Shown here: positions 22,826 to 31,708 of the stretch, piece by piece
Numbering within the stretch: position 1 is the first letter of the stretch
How the letters are laid out: each line of letters opens with the position of its first letter
NCBI RefSeq assembly: GCF_008017415.1
Contig: NZ_VRSV01000002.1
Coordinates: 1,054,001-1,118,000, forward strand
DNA from: Microbacterium hatanonis
GTDB lineage: Bacteria; Actinomycetota; Actinomycetes; Actinomycetales; Microbacteriaceae
Direction: 5' to 3'
DNA: 64,000 bases
Notes under the pieces: model-generated
Database searches by the model: none
Told to the model about the DNA's origin: nothing
What the model saw: the letters and a program-made list of their open reading frames with translations, nothing else
Translations under genes and position numbers: made by a program

Positions 22826-23500
22826 GTGGAGCGGTCGCTCGAAACCCAGGTCAGCCAGGCCGTCGATACCTGGCTGCGGTGGCTGCCGCGCTGGGAACCC
22901 GCCACGCACCGCGGACGCGTCGCCCCCTGCCGGCGCTGCTTCGGCTCGCCGGTGCTGTCGGCCGCGGGGCTCGGGTCCGACGTTCCGCACGGCGTGCAGC
23001 ACGGGCTGTCGACCCGGGTGAAGACGATCGTCGATCACGCCGTCGCCGAGTACACGGCGCGAAACCTCCCGATGCTCCAGGCCGAGCTCGACCAGCAGGC
23101 CGAGCGCAATCGCATCCGCAGCTATCGTCCGGCGGAAGGACTCGAGCCGGAGTTCGAAGGGCTCCCGCTCGACCCCGACCCCGATCCCGGGTCGCCCTTC
23201 CTCTTCACCCTCTCCGGGCTCGCAGCGGAGGAGGAGGCGGCCATCCCGGCGCTCCCTCCGCTCAGCGACGAGGCCAAGGCGGCGCTCCGGCAGGAGGTCG
23301 GCCTCGCCGACGACTACGCCAACATGATCGGCCGCGAGGTGTGCGCGATCCTGCTGCATCACCGGTTGCGCATCCAGGCGGCCGTCGCGCAGTACGTCGA
23401 GCCCCAGATCGCCGCGATGCTCGAGGAGCTCACCCGCACGCTCGACGCCCCGTTCGAGGCGCCGGCCGATCCCGGGGAGCCGGGCCTGCCGAACCTCTGA
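22826..23500 (+). CDS. Conserved hypothetical soluble protein
   Basis: A 224-residue protein without signal or membrane segment. It starts ERSLETQVSQAVDTWLRWLPRW, has one CRRCF motif, and is helical after LSTRVKTIVDHAVAEYTARN. The GTG at 22826 is chosen because TACCGT ends six bases before it, as at pxpA, consistent with a leaderless transcript; a GTG 21 bases upstream is possible. It sits just before the kinase locus but is separated from it by that locus's promoter. Function unknown. Confidence 0.7.
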   Translation: MERSLETQVSQAVDTWLRWLPRWEPATHRGRVAPCRRCFGSPVLSAAGLGSDVPHGVQHGLSTRVKTIVDHAVAEYTARNLPMLQAELDQQAERNRIRSYRPAEGLEPEFEGLPLDPDPDPGSPFLFTLSGLAAEEEAAIPALPPLSDEAKAALRQEVGLADDYANMIGREVCAILLHHRLRIQAAVAQYVEPQIAAMLEELTRTLDAPFEAPADPGEPGLPNL

Positions 23501-23550
23501 CCGGATCGGCCGGTCCCCGGGCGGGCGATGGGCGTTCGAGGCGCCGATCT

Positions 23551-23559
23551 TGTTAGCAT
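23551..23559 (+). promoter_or_regulatory. Extended -10 promoter of the kinase/secretion locus
   Basis: TGTTAGCAT is an extended -10 element (TG, one base, TAGCAT) with no clear -35. Transcription would start near 23566, giving a leader of about 65 bases before the kinase GTG at 23631. It is the only promoter-like element found before this long one-strand gene run. Confidence 0.45.
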
Positions 23560-23630
23560 TGCCGGGCTCGCACCAGGAGCTGCCCGCGCCGATGTCGGCG
23601 CGCTGGGGATCGCAAGAATCGGGAGGACGG

Positions 23631-24764
23631 GTGCCGACACGCCTGCCCGCTGCGCCCCCGATCCTCCCCGGGCTCGGCTACATCAGACCGCTCGGTTCGG
23701 GCGGCTTCGCCGACGTCTTCCTGTACGAGCAGGACATGCCGCGCCGCAACGTCGCCGTGAAAGTCCTGCCGAGCGACGTGCGGGATCCCGATCTGCTGCG
23801 GATGTTCAACGCCGAGGCCGACGTGCTCGCACACCTGTCGGCGCATCCGTCCATCGTCACCGTCTACCAGGCGGGGATCTCCGCCGACGGTCGTCCGTAC
23901 ATCGTCATGGAGTTCTGCCCCGGGTCGTTGTCGCAGCGCTATCGCGTCGAGCGCATGCCCGTTCCCGAGGTGCTCACCATCGGCGTGAAGATGGCGAGCG
24001 CACTGGAGTCCGCTCACCGCGCGGGACTCGTGCACCGCGATGTGAAGCCGAGCAACATCCTCATCACCACCTTCGGGGCGCCGGTGCTCGCCGACTTCGG
24101 CATCTCGTCGTCGCTCGCGCGCGAGTCGGCCGACGAGATGCTCGCGATGTCGATCCCGTGGAGCGCCCCCGAGGTCGTCGCCGAGCAGACGGCGGGGTCG
24201 ATCGCGAGCGAGGTGTGGAGCCTGGGCGCCACGGTCTACTCGCTCCTCGCCGGGCACAGCCCGTTCGAGAGGCGCGAGCGGGGGCAGAACACGCGCGATC
24301 AGCTGCGCCGACGGATCGCGCGCGCGTCCTACGTCGAGATCCCCCGCGCAGACGTGCCCGCGTCGGTGCAGACGGTGCTCGCCCGTGCGATGCACCGCGA
24401 CCCGAAGCAGCGGTTCGCCAGCGCCCGGGAGATCGGCGACGCCCTGCGCGAGGCCCAGTCCGAGCTCGGCCTCCCCGTCACGCCGCTCGAGGTCGCGGCC
24501 GACGAGTGGGCACCGACGTCGCGTCCCATCGACTTCGCCGACGGTTCTCTGCGGGGGCCGGTGCGTACGCGTGTCGAGCACACGAGCGCACGCAAGGTGC
24601 GCACCGCGTCGGGGATGGCGGGGCTCGCACGTGACGAGGACACCGACATCTCCGCCTCGCCCGGTCGTCGCAGCAGGGTCGTGCCGTGGATGCTGGCCGG
24701 TGGCGGTGTGCTCGCGGCCGGGATCGTCGTCGTGACCACCCTCTTCGTCACGGGGGTGCTCTAG
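23631..24764 (+). CDS. Membrane-anchored Ser/Thr protein kinase (Hanks type)
   Basis: A 377-residue kinase with all catalytic motifs: glycine loop GSGGFADVF (22-30), Lys44 in VAVKVL, HRDVKPSN with catalytic Asp137, and DFG at 155-157, followed by an APE. A linker ends in DEDTDISASPGRR, and a single membrane helix closes the protein, leaving almost nothing outside. It thus lacks the PASTA-type sensor of PknB. GTG at 23631 is chosen because GGGAGG lies four bases upstream and earlier in-frame starts precede the likely transcription start. It heads a gene order matching the bifidobacterial PFNA cluster and is followed by three FHA-containing proteins that could read its phosphothreonines. Confidence 0.93.
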   Translation: MPTRLPAAPPILPGLGYIRPLGSGGFADVFLYEQDMPRRNVAVKVLPSDVRDPDLLRMFNAEADVLAHLSAHPSIVTVYQAGISADGRPYIVMEFCPGSLSQRYRVERMPVPEVLTIGVKMASALESAHRAGLVHRDVKPSNILITTFGAPVLADFGISSSLARESADEMLAMSIPWSAPEVVAEQTAGSIASEVWSLGATVYSLLAGHSPFERRERGQNTRDQLRRRIARASYVEIPRADVPASVQTVLARAMHRDPKQRFASAREIGDALREAQSELGLPVTPLEVAADEWAPTSRPIDFADGSLRGPVRTRVEHTSARKVRTASGMAGLARDEDTDISASPGRRSRVVPWMLAGGGVLAAGIVVVTTLFVTGVL

Positions 24765-27700
24765 GTGCGCCGCCGCACCGCGGCCGGGATCGCCGCATCC
24801 GCTGTCGCGGCCGCACTGATCCTCGGTGTGAGCGTGGTCTGGCCCGGTCTCGACGCGCAGGAGACGCCCGAGGTCGATACATCGGTCTGGGCCCTCCAGA
24901 CCGGTGAGAACTTCCGCTACGCACGGGTGAACACGACGATCCGCGAGCTCGATACGGTGCGCAGCGTCACCAACCCGAGTGCCGTCGTGCAGGGATCCGA
25001 CGGCGCGTACCTCTACTCCGACAGCTACAGCAAGCTCACCCGCATCGACGAGTCGCTCCCGGTCGACCTCGACGAGGAGGTGCTCCGCACCTCGCCGTCC
25101 ACGCCCGCGGGCACGACCCGCGTGGCCACCGCCGGCGACTTCGCGGCCTACCTCACCGACACCGGGGCGGTCTTCGCCGGGCGGCTGTCGTCGGGCGACG
25201 CCGTCCAGCTCGATCCGTTCGCGTCCGACGAGGACGCCCCGCAGTACGCGGCGGAGGCCGTCGCGGTCGATCGCACCGGCCGCCTCTTCGCATACTCCTC
25301 GGCCGACGCATCCGTGCTGCGATACGACATCGCGACCTCGGAGGTGCGCGGTCGCGATCCGCTCGACGCGGATGTCGCCGCGCCGTCGTTGACGGCCGCC
25401 GGCGACGCGTGGGCGCTCGTCGACGGCGAGTCGGGCGAGGTGCGGCTGCGCGACGTCGACCTGTCCGTGAGTGCCGACCTCACCGGCACGATCGCGGTGG
25501 GCGAGCCCGATCCCGACGGTTCGTCGATCTACCTCGCCGACGAGTCGAGCCTGGTGAGCGTGCCCGTCGACGGGTCCGGCGTCGTATCGGAGCGCGACAC
25601 GGGCGCATCGGTGCTCGGCACCCCCGCCCCGCCGATCGTGCACGACGGCGTCGTCTACGCCGCCTGGCTCGGCCCGAGCGACGGCGGCGGCCTGCTCTGG
25701 CGCAGCGACGGCGGCGAGACGGCGCTCGACTACGGCGCCGAGACCGCCCCCGACCAGCGGCGACCGGTGTTCGTGGCCACAGACGACGCCGTCATCCTCA
25801 ACGAGACGCGCACCGGGTGGGTGTGGACCGTGCCCGACGGCGAGCTCGTACCGTCGAGCCAGGACTGGTCGCTCGACGACCGCACCGACCCCGACGCCGT
25901 ACCCAGCGAGGAGCAGCTGAGCGTCGTGATCGACCCCAAGCCGCCGATCGCCGAACCCGACGCGTTCGGCGTCCGGGCCGGCAGCCTGGCGACGTTGCCG
26001 GTGCTGATGAACGACCACGACCCGAACGAGGACGTGCTGAGCATCGACCCCGCCTCGGTCACCGGCCTCGACCCCGGCTTCGGCACCGTGTCGATCACCG
26101 ACGACGGCCAGCGCCTCGCGGTGCGGGTCGAGCCGGGGGCGACGGGCTCGACGACCTTCCAGTACGCCGTGACCGACGGCACCGCGCAGGAAGGCCTGAC
26201 CTCGGCCGCGACGACGGTCACCCTGACGGTGTCGACCGGGGATGCTGCGCCGGAATGGTGCGGGGTGGAACGCTGCCTCGTGCGTTGGCCCGAGCCCGAG
26301 GTCGCGCGGGGCGGCACCGTCACCGTGCCCGTCCTCCCCGGATGGGTCGACCCCGACGGCGACCCGCTGCTGCTGCTGTCGGTCGAGAACCCCTCGGGCA
26401 TCGGCACCGTCGCCGCGACGCCGTCGGGCGAAGTGGTCTACCAGCACAGCGACGACGGCTCGGGCGGTGAGCAGCTCATCGAGCTGCCCGTCACGGTGGC
26501 CGACACGACGGGCCTGGTCTCGCAGCGCTCGCTTCTCGTGCGGGTCTCACCGAGCCCGGCGCTCGCCGTGCAGTCGTTCGCCGTCGTCGATTCCATCGAG
26601 TCGGGGATCACGGTCGACGTCGCCCCGCACGTGACCGGCACCTCGGGGTCCCTCTCGGTGTCGTCGGTGCGCGTGCTCGATGACGCGGCGGCCTCGGCGA
26701 CCGTCGTCGGAGGATCGACGACCTTCGACTTCTCGGCCCGGGACGCCGGTACGTTCCGGGTCGGCTTCACCGTGACCGACGGCGTCAGCGAGGCCACGGG
26801 CACCGCGCGCGTAACGCTCGTCGCCGCCGATGCGCCCGCTGAGCTCGCCACCTCGCCGGTCGTGGCGTTCGTACGCCCGCAGGAGGACGCGACCCTCGAC
26901 GTCTTCGCCGCGGTGTCGAACCCCACTCGACGCGTTCTCCTGCTCAGCGACGTCGTCGCGAACGCCGATGAGGGCGCCACGCTGTCGGTCGACGCTGTGG
27001 GCCAGAACGATCTGCGCGTCTCCGGTTCGACCGCGAACGGCTCGGCCGGTCGACTCGGCACCGTCTCGTACACGGTCAGCGACGGCACCGAGGACGAAGG
27101 AGCACGCGTCGCGGGCGAGGCCACGGTCTACCTGCTGCCGCCGACGCCCGAGATCGCGCCGATCGCGGTCGACGACAGCGTGGTCGTGCGGGCCGGCTCG
27201 CAGATCGACATCCCCGTGCTCGACAACGACATCTCGCCGGCGGGCGGGCGTCCGACGCTGAATCCGGCCTCGGTGGTCTCCAGCACTCCCGACGCCCTGG
27301 CGTTCGCATCCGGCGGCGTGCTGCGCTATCTCGCGCCCACCGAAGCCGGTGAGTACGGCATCGACTACTCCGTGTACACGACCGGGCTCCCGTCGCTCTC
27401 CGACACCGCGACCGTGCGCGTGCGGGTGCTCCCGGGCGACGCCAATCGTGCCCCGCTGCCCGACCGGATCGAGGGGCGGGTGCTGAGCGGCCAGACCACG
27501 ACGATCGATTTCGACGGCTTCGGCATGGATCCCGATGGCGACGTGGTCACCCTCGACCGCATCGCGACGCAGCCCGAGAGCGGCTCGGCGACGATCTCGG
27601 CCGACGGTTCGTCGATCGTGTACACCAGCGTGCCCGGGTACCGCGGGCAGGTCTCGTTCCGGTACCGGGCGGTGGATGCTGCGGGAGCGGGCGGCGAGGG

Positions 27701-30683
27701 CACGGTGCGGGTCGGCGTGCTCGATGCCGACTCCAACCCGAGCCCGGTGACCTTCACCGATTACGTGCAGGTGCAGGCGGGGCCCGACAACACGATCCGC
27801 GTCAGCGCGCTCGCCAACGACATCGACCCCACGCAGGGCACGCTGGCCATCACCGACGTCCGGCCGGACCTGCCCGAGACCCTCGCCGACGGCGAGGTGA
27901 ACGAGGAGTACACCCGCCTCGCCGCTCAGATCCGCGACGTCAGCGACAGCGACGTGCTTCTGGCTGCGGGGGAGAACCCCGGAACGATGTCGTTCCTGTA
28001 CGACGTCGAGTCGAGCTCGGGCAACACCGGGCGCGGGCTCATCGTCGTCAAGGTCGTCCGAGAGAGCGTGCCCGACTACCCGATCGTGTCCGACACGGTG
28101 CTCACGACCGAGAACCGCGACGAGTTCGCCGACGGCGTCGACGTGCTGACGGCGAAGGCCGCATGGTCGGGCGGCGATGTCGGCAGCCTCGTCTTGGGCC
28201 TGTGGGCCGACCCCGGCGACATCCGGGTCGACGGATGGCGTCTGAGCGGCGAGCTCCCCGAGACCACCCGCGTCATCCCGTTCGCGGTGACGGGCGAGGT
28301 CGCCGGCACCGAGGTGCGCACCTACGCGTTCCTGCGCGTACCGGGCGACGACGATCTGGCACTGGCGCTTCGCGCCGGCACGGCGGCACAGCAGGTCGAC
28401 GAACTCGCGTCGGTCTCGTTCGACATGGCTCAGCTGGTCGCCCTCCCTCGCGGCGCGTCGCTCGAGATCGGCGGCGACGTCAGGTCGGCGGGGGCACGAC
28501 CGGCGGCGATCTGCACCGCGGAGGGCGGCACGACGGTGCGCTACAGCGCGGGTCAGGGGGCGCCGTGGACCGACGCGTGCCAGGTTCCGGTCCGGATCGT
28601 CGGGACGGAGGACTGGACCTACCTGTCGGTGCCGATCCTGGTCAACGCACTCGACCCGCAGCCCGAGCTGCGTCCCGCCTCCCTCACCGTCGGACCCGGC
28701 GAGACGGCGACGTTCGACCTGCGCACCATGACGACGTGGCAGCTCCGCGACGACTGGAACGCCCTGCAGTACGGCATCGAGTACAGCGGATCGGCGTTCG
28801 ACGTGTCGCTGGCCGGGTCGACGGTCACGGTGACCGGCAACGATCGCGCGCTTCCCGGGTCGGAGAACGCGGTGCTCGTGGGGATCACCAGCCACACCAC
28901 CGCGCCCGCCCGTCTCATCCTGCGCGTCGGCGCCGCGCCGTCGACGCTGCCGCAGGGCGGATCGACCGCGCAGCAGTGCTCGCAGGCCGCCGGATCGTCG
29001 TGCACCGTGACGGTCATCGGGGCGTCGGGCGAGGTCAACCCGCTCCCGCGCACGCCCCTGGAGGTCGTCGACGTCCGTCCGACCGCTGCGTGCGTCGGGG
29101 TGAGCTTCCGCGTCGCCTCCGCGAACACGGTGACCGCGTCGTGGAGCCCCGACGCCCCGGGTGCGACCTGCAGCGCCTCGTTCTCGGTGCGCGACGCCCA
29201 GGGCCGCGTGACGGCCGGTCCCCGGGACGGGCGCCTGCTGCTCGATCTGCAGGGCTTCCCCAAGGCTCCCGGGAGCGTCCGCCAGACGGCGTACGCCGAC
29301 GGCTCGGTGACCCTCCGCGTCGACGCGGGAGAGTCGCGTCAGGCCTACCCGGGCCTCACCGGCTTCGTGATCCGTCACGCCGGCCAGGAGGTCGCGCGCT
29401 GCAGCATCGACGGAGTCTGCCCCGCGATCGCCGCTCCCAACGGCGAGCAGCGCTCGTACGAGGCGTGGGCCGTGAACGGCACCGGCGAGTCGCGCTCCAG
29501 CGTGCGCACGACCGCCTGGGCGTACGACGCCCCCGACGCCCCTGCCGAGATCCTCTGGCAGCCCCGCGACGTCGGAGCGGACGGGAAGGTCATCGACCTC
29601 GGGATCTCCGGAATCGACGCCTCGGCGACCGGGCGGTTGCAGATTGCCAGCGCAGCGGGCGAAACGCGCGATGTCTCCATACGCCCGGGCCAGACCTCCG
29701 TCGAGGTCAGATCGTTCGCCGTCGGCTCGAACACGGCGACGGATGTCACCGTGACGCCGTTCTCGCGCTTCACGCTCCCGCCGGGTCTCGGCGGGGCGCC
29801 GTCCGGTCAGTCCACGACGATCCGTGCCAACGGAGTCGGTGCCCCGCAGAACGTGGCGCTCTCGGTCGAAGCCCGACAGGGCCAGAACGGGACCGAGCTC
29901 GTTGCCAGCGCGACAGCGACGGTCAACGGGGATGGATCGGCCCTGGTGTACGGATTCGCTCTGGGCCGAGATCGATGCACCCCGCGCGGATCCGCCGCCG
30001 CCGCCACGTTCTCCGACGTCGACGAAGGCGAGGAGTATTCGGTCGTCGTCTGCGTACAGTCGCGCTACCGGGACGAGGGCTTCGGCACCGCCACCGCCAG
30101 TCGTACGGCGCGAATCGACACGACCAAGGTCCCCACGGGCTGGGAGTTCGAGGTCGACCGTCGGCCCTCGGTGTCGGGCGCGCGAGCGGAGTGGCGCATC
30201 ACGAGCGAGCCGCGCTCGCAGACCGATCAGCCGCCTCGACGCTATCGCGCTGCCTTCGAAGGCCTCCCGTCGACGGTCTATGGTCGCGACCCGGGCGTCA
30301 CGGTGCGCTACGTGCGCGACGGATGGTCCTCGTCAGCGCCCCAGAACGTGGGGCCCCGCTCCGGCAGCGCACCGTTCCAGGTGCAGGCGGAGTGGTCGGT
30401 GGGCCAGGGCGGCTGCGTCGCGGGGAGCACGCTGACCGCGACGGGCACCTCGAGCAACGCCCAGGCAGACATCGCGTTCGACTACTCCGGGGTGCGCTAT
30501 CTCGATGCGAATCGCGCCGCGCTCGCCCGCGGCGAGGATCCGCGGCTGGTGCCGGCAGGCGCGCGGTACGTCGACAACATCGCCGTCACCGCCGGATGGT
30601 CCACGCAGGGCTGGAACCTCGACGCGGCACAGTCGACCTTCTCGGGGCAGTGCGATCCCGGCACACCGGCCACGGCCCCCTGA
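24765..30683 (+). CDS. Giant membrane-anchored Ig-like/Fn3 surface protein
   Basis: A 1972-residue protein. One N-terminal helix (residues about 5-22) anchors it with the body outside; there is no LPXTG or C-terminal helix. Residues about 45-370 resemble a beta-propeller. Then come many Ig-like/cadherin-type units marked by Asp-rich turns: MNDHDPNED (about 405), DPDGDPLLL, DNDISPAGG (about 815), DPDGDVVTL and ANDIDPTQG. Fn3-like domains occupy the end, for example from about residue 1500. The GTG directly abuts the kinase stop codon (TAGGTG). In the matching bifidobacterial cluster the Fn3 protein is an external adhesion or sensing component; that role here is inference. Confidence 0.9.
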   Translation: MRRRTAAGIAASAVAAALILGVSVVWPGLDAQETPEVDTSVWALQTGENFRYARVNTTIRELDTVRSVTNPSAVVQGSDGAYLYSDSYSKLTRIDESLPVDLDEEVLRTSPSTPAGTTRVATAGDFAAYLTDTGAVFAGRLSSGDAVQLDPFASDEDAPQYAAEAVAVDRTGRLFAYSSADASVLRYDIATSEVRGRDPLDADVAAPSLTAAGDAWALVDGESGEVRLRDVDLSVSADLTGTIAVGEPDPDGSSIYLADESSLVSVPVDGSGVVSERDTGASVLGTPAPPIVHDGVVYAAWLGPSDGGGLLWRSDGGETALDYGAETAPDQRRPVFVATDDAVILNETRTGWVWTVPDGELVPSSQDWSLDDRTDPDAVPSEEQLSVVIDPKPPIAEPDAFGVRAGSLATLPVLMNDHDPNEDVLSIDPASVTGLDPGFGTVSITDDGQRLAVRVEPGATGSTTFQYAVTDGTAQEGLTSAATTVTLTVSTGDAAPEWCGVERCLVRWPEPEVARGGTVTVPVLPGWVDPDGDPLLLLSVENPSGIGTVAATPSGEVVYQHSDDGSGGEQLIELPVTVADTTGLVSQRSLLVRVSPSPALAVQSFAVVDSIESGITVDVAPHVTGTSGSLSVSSVRVLDDAAASATVVGGSTTFDFSARDAGTFRVGFTVTDGVSEATGTARVTLVAADAPAELATSPVVAFVRPQEDATLDVFAAVSNPTRRVLLLSDVVANADEGATLSVDAVGQNDLRVSGSTANGSAGRLGTVSYTVSDGTEDEGARVAGEATVYLLPPTPEIAPIAVDDSVVVRAGSQIDIPVLDNDISPAGGRPTLNPASVVSSTPDALAFASGGVLRYLAPTEAGEYGIDYSVYTTGLPSLSDTATVRVRVLPGDANRAPLPDRIEGRVLSGQTTTIDFDGFGMDPDGDVVTLDRIATQPESGSATISADGSSIVYTSVPGYRGQVSFRYRAVDAAGAGGEGTVRVGVLDADSNPSPVTFTDYVQVQAGPDNTIRVSALANDIDPTQGTLAITDVRPDLPETLADGEVNEEYTRLAAQIRDVSDSDVLLAAGENPGTMSFLYDVESSSGNTGRGLIVVKVVRESVPDYPIVSDTVLTTENRDEFADGVDVLTAKAAWSGGDVGSLVLGLWADPGDIRVDGWRLSGELPETTRVIPFAVTGEVAGTEVRTYAFLRVPGDDDLALALRAGTAAQQVDELASVSFDMAQLVALPRGASLEIGGDVRSAGARPAAICTAEGGTTVRYSAGQGAPWTDACQVPVRIVGTEDWTYLSVPILVNALDPQPELRPASLTVGPGETATFDLRTMTTWQLRDDWNALQYGIEYSGSAFDVSLAGSTVTVTGNDRALPGSENAVLVGITSHTTAPARLILRVGAAPSTLPQGGSTAQQCSQAAGSSCTVTVIGASGEVNPLPRTPLEVVDVRPTAACVGVSFRVASANTVTASWSPDAPGATCSASFSVRDAQGRVTAGPRDGRLLLDLQGFPKAPGSVRQTAYADGSVTLRVDAGESRQAYPGLTGFVIRHAGQEVARCSIDGVCPAIAAPNGEQRSYEAWAVNGTGESRSSVRTTAWAYDAPDAPAEILWQPRDVGADGKVIDLGISGIDASATGRLQIASAAGETRDVSIRPGQTSVEVRSFAVGSNTATDVTVTPFSRFTLPPGLGGAPSGQSTTIRANGVGAPQNVALSVEARQGQNGTELVASATATVNGDGSALVYGFALGRDRCTPRGSAAAATFSDVDEGEEYSVVVCVQSRYRDEGFGTATASRTARIDTTKVPTGWEFEVDRRPSVSGARAEWRITSEPRSQTDQPPRRYRAAFEGLPSTVYGRDPGVTVRYVRDGWSSSAPQNVGPRSGSAPFQVQAEWSVGQGGCVAGSTLTATGTSSNAQADIAFDYSGVRYLDANRAALARGEDPRLVPAGARYVDNIAVTAGWSTQGWNLDAAQSTFSGQCDPGTPATAP

Positions 30684-30714
30684 CCCTCCCTTCCCCACGA
30701 CACAGGAGAGCACG

Positions 30715-31680
30715 ATGACGATCACCCAGGAGCAGGCGACGTGGTTCGCCGACACCTTCGCGCAGATCGCCGACAACGTCGAGCGCGCCGTGCTCGGCAA
30801 GCGGCGGGTCGTCGACCTGGTGCTCACCGCGATGCTCAGCGACGGGCACGTGCTGCTCGAAGACGTACCGGGAACGGGTAAGACCTCGCTCGCCCGCGCG
30901 GTGGCGCAGTCGGTTCAGGGGACGAACACGCGCATCCAGTTCACCCCCGACCTCCTGCCCGGTGACATCACCGGCATCACGGTGTACGACCAGAAGACGG
31001 GAGCGTTCGAGTTCCACTCCGGCCCGGTCTTCGCCAACATCGTGCTCGCCGACGAGATCAACCGTGCGAGCCCCAAGACCCAGTCGGCGCTGCTCGAAGT
31101 GATGGAGGAGAAGCACGTCACGATCGACGGGGTCACCCGCGCGGTGGGCGACCCGTTCCTCGTGCTGGCGACGCAGAATCCCGTCGAGCAGGCCGGCACC
31201 TATCGCCTGCCGGAGGCGCAGCTCGACCGCTTCATGATGCGCACGTCGCTCGGGTACCCCGACCACGCCGCCACCGTGCGCATCCTCGACGGCGCAGCGG
31301 TGGCCACCGAGGACCTCTCGCCGATCATCACCCCGCAGGCGCTGGCGGGCATGGCGGACCTCGCGGCCGAGACCTATGTGGACGCCCTCGTGCTCGACTA
31401 CATCGCGCGGCTCGTCGACGCCACCCGTTCGGCCGACGAAGTGCGGCTGGGTGTCAGCATCCGTGGCGCCCTCGCCCTCACCCGCGCCACCCGCGCACGC
31501 GCCGCGTCGCAGGGGCGCACCTACGCCACGCCCGACGACGTGAAGGCGCTCGCCGTGCCGGTGCTCTCGCACCGCCTGATCCTGCATCCCGAATCGGAGT
31601 TCGACGGCGTCACGCAGGAGGCCGTCGTCGGCCAGGTGCTTCTCGACGTCGCGCCTCCCACGCAGCGCGAGGCCGTATGA
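30715..31680 (+). CDS. MoxR-family AAA ATPase
   Basis: A 321-residue ATPase with Walker A EDVPGTGKTS, Walker B ADEINRA, and the MoxR hallmark blocks QFTPDLLPGDITG, SALLEVMEE and LATQNPVEQAGTYRLPEAQLDRF. MoxR proteins act as chaperone-like remodelers and are nearly always next to a DUF58 gene, as here. ATG at 30715 follows ACAGGAGAG. The stop overlaps an ATG in ATGA that opens an 11-codon frame leading to the next gene. It probably assembles or activates the DUF58/transglutaminase-like membrane unit. Confidence 0.95.
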   Translation: MTITQEQATWFADTFAQIADNVERAVLGKRRVVDLVLTAMLSDGHVLLEDVPGTGKTSLARAVAQSVQGTNTRIQFTPDLLPGDITGITVYDQKTGAFEFHSGPVFANIVLADEINRASPKTQSALLEVMEEKHVTIDGVTRAVGDPFLVLATQNPVEQAGTYRLPEAQLDRFMMRTSLGYPDHAATVRILDGAAVATEDLSPIITPQALAGMADLAAETYVDALVLDYIARLVDATRSADEVRLGVSIRGALALTRATRARAASQGRTYATPDDVKALAVPVLSHRLILHPESEFDGVTQEAVVGQVLLDVAPPTQREAV

Positions 31681-31708
31681 GCGCTGACCCGAGCCCCGGC
31701 GGAGCGGC

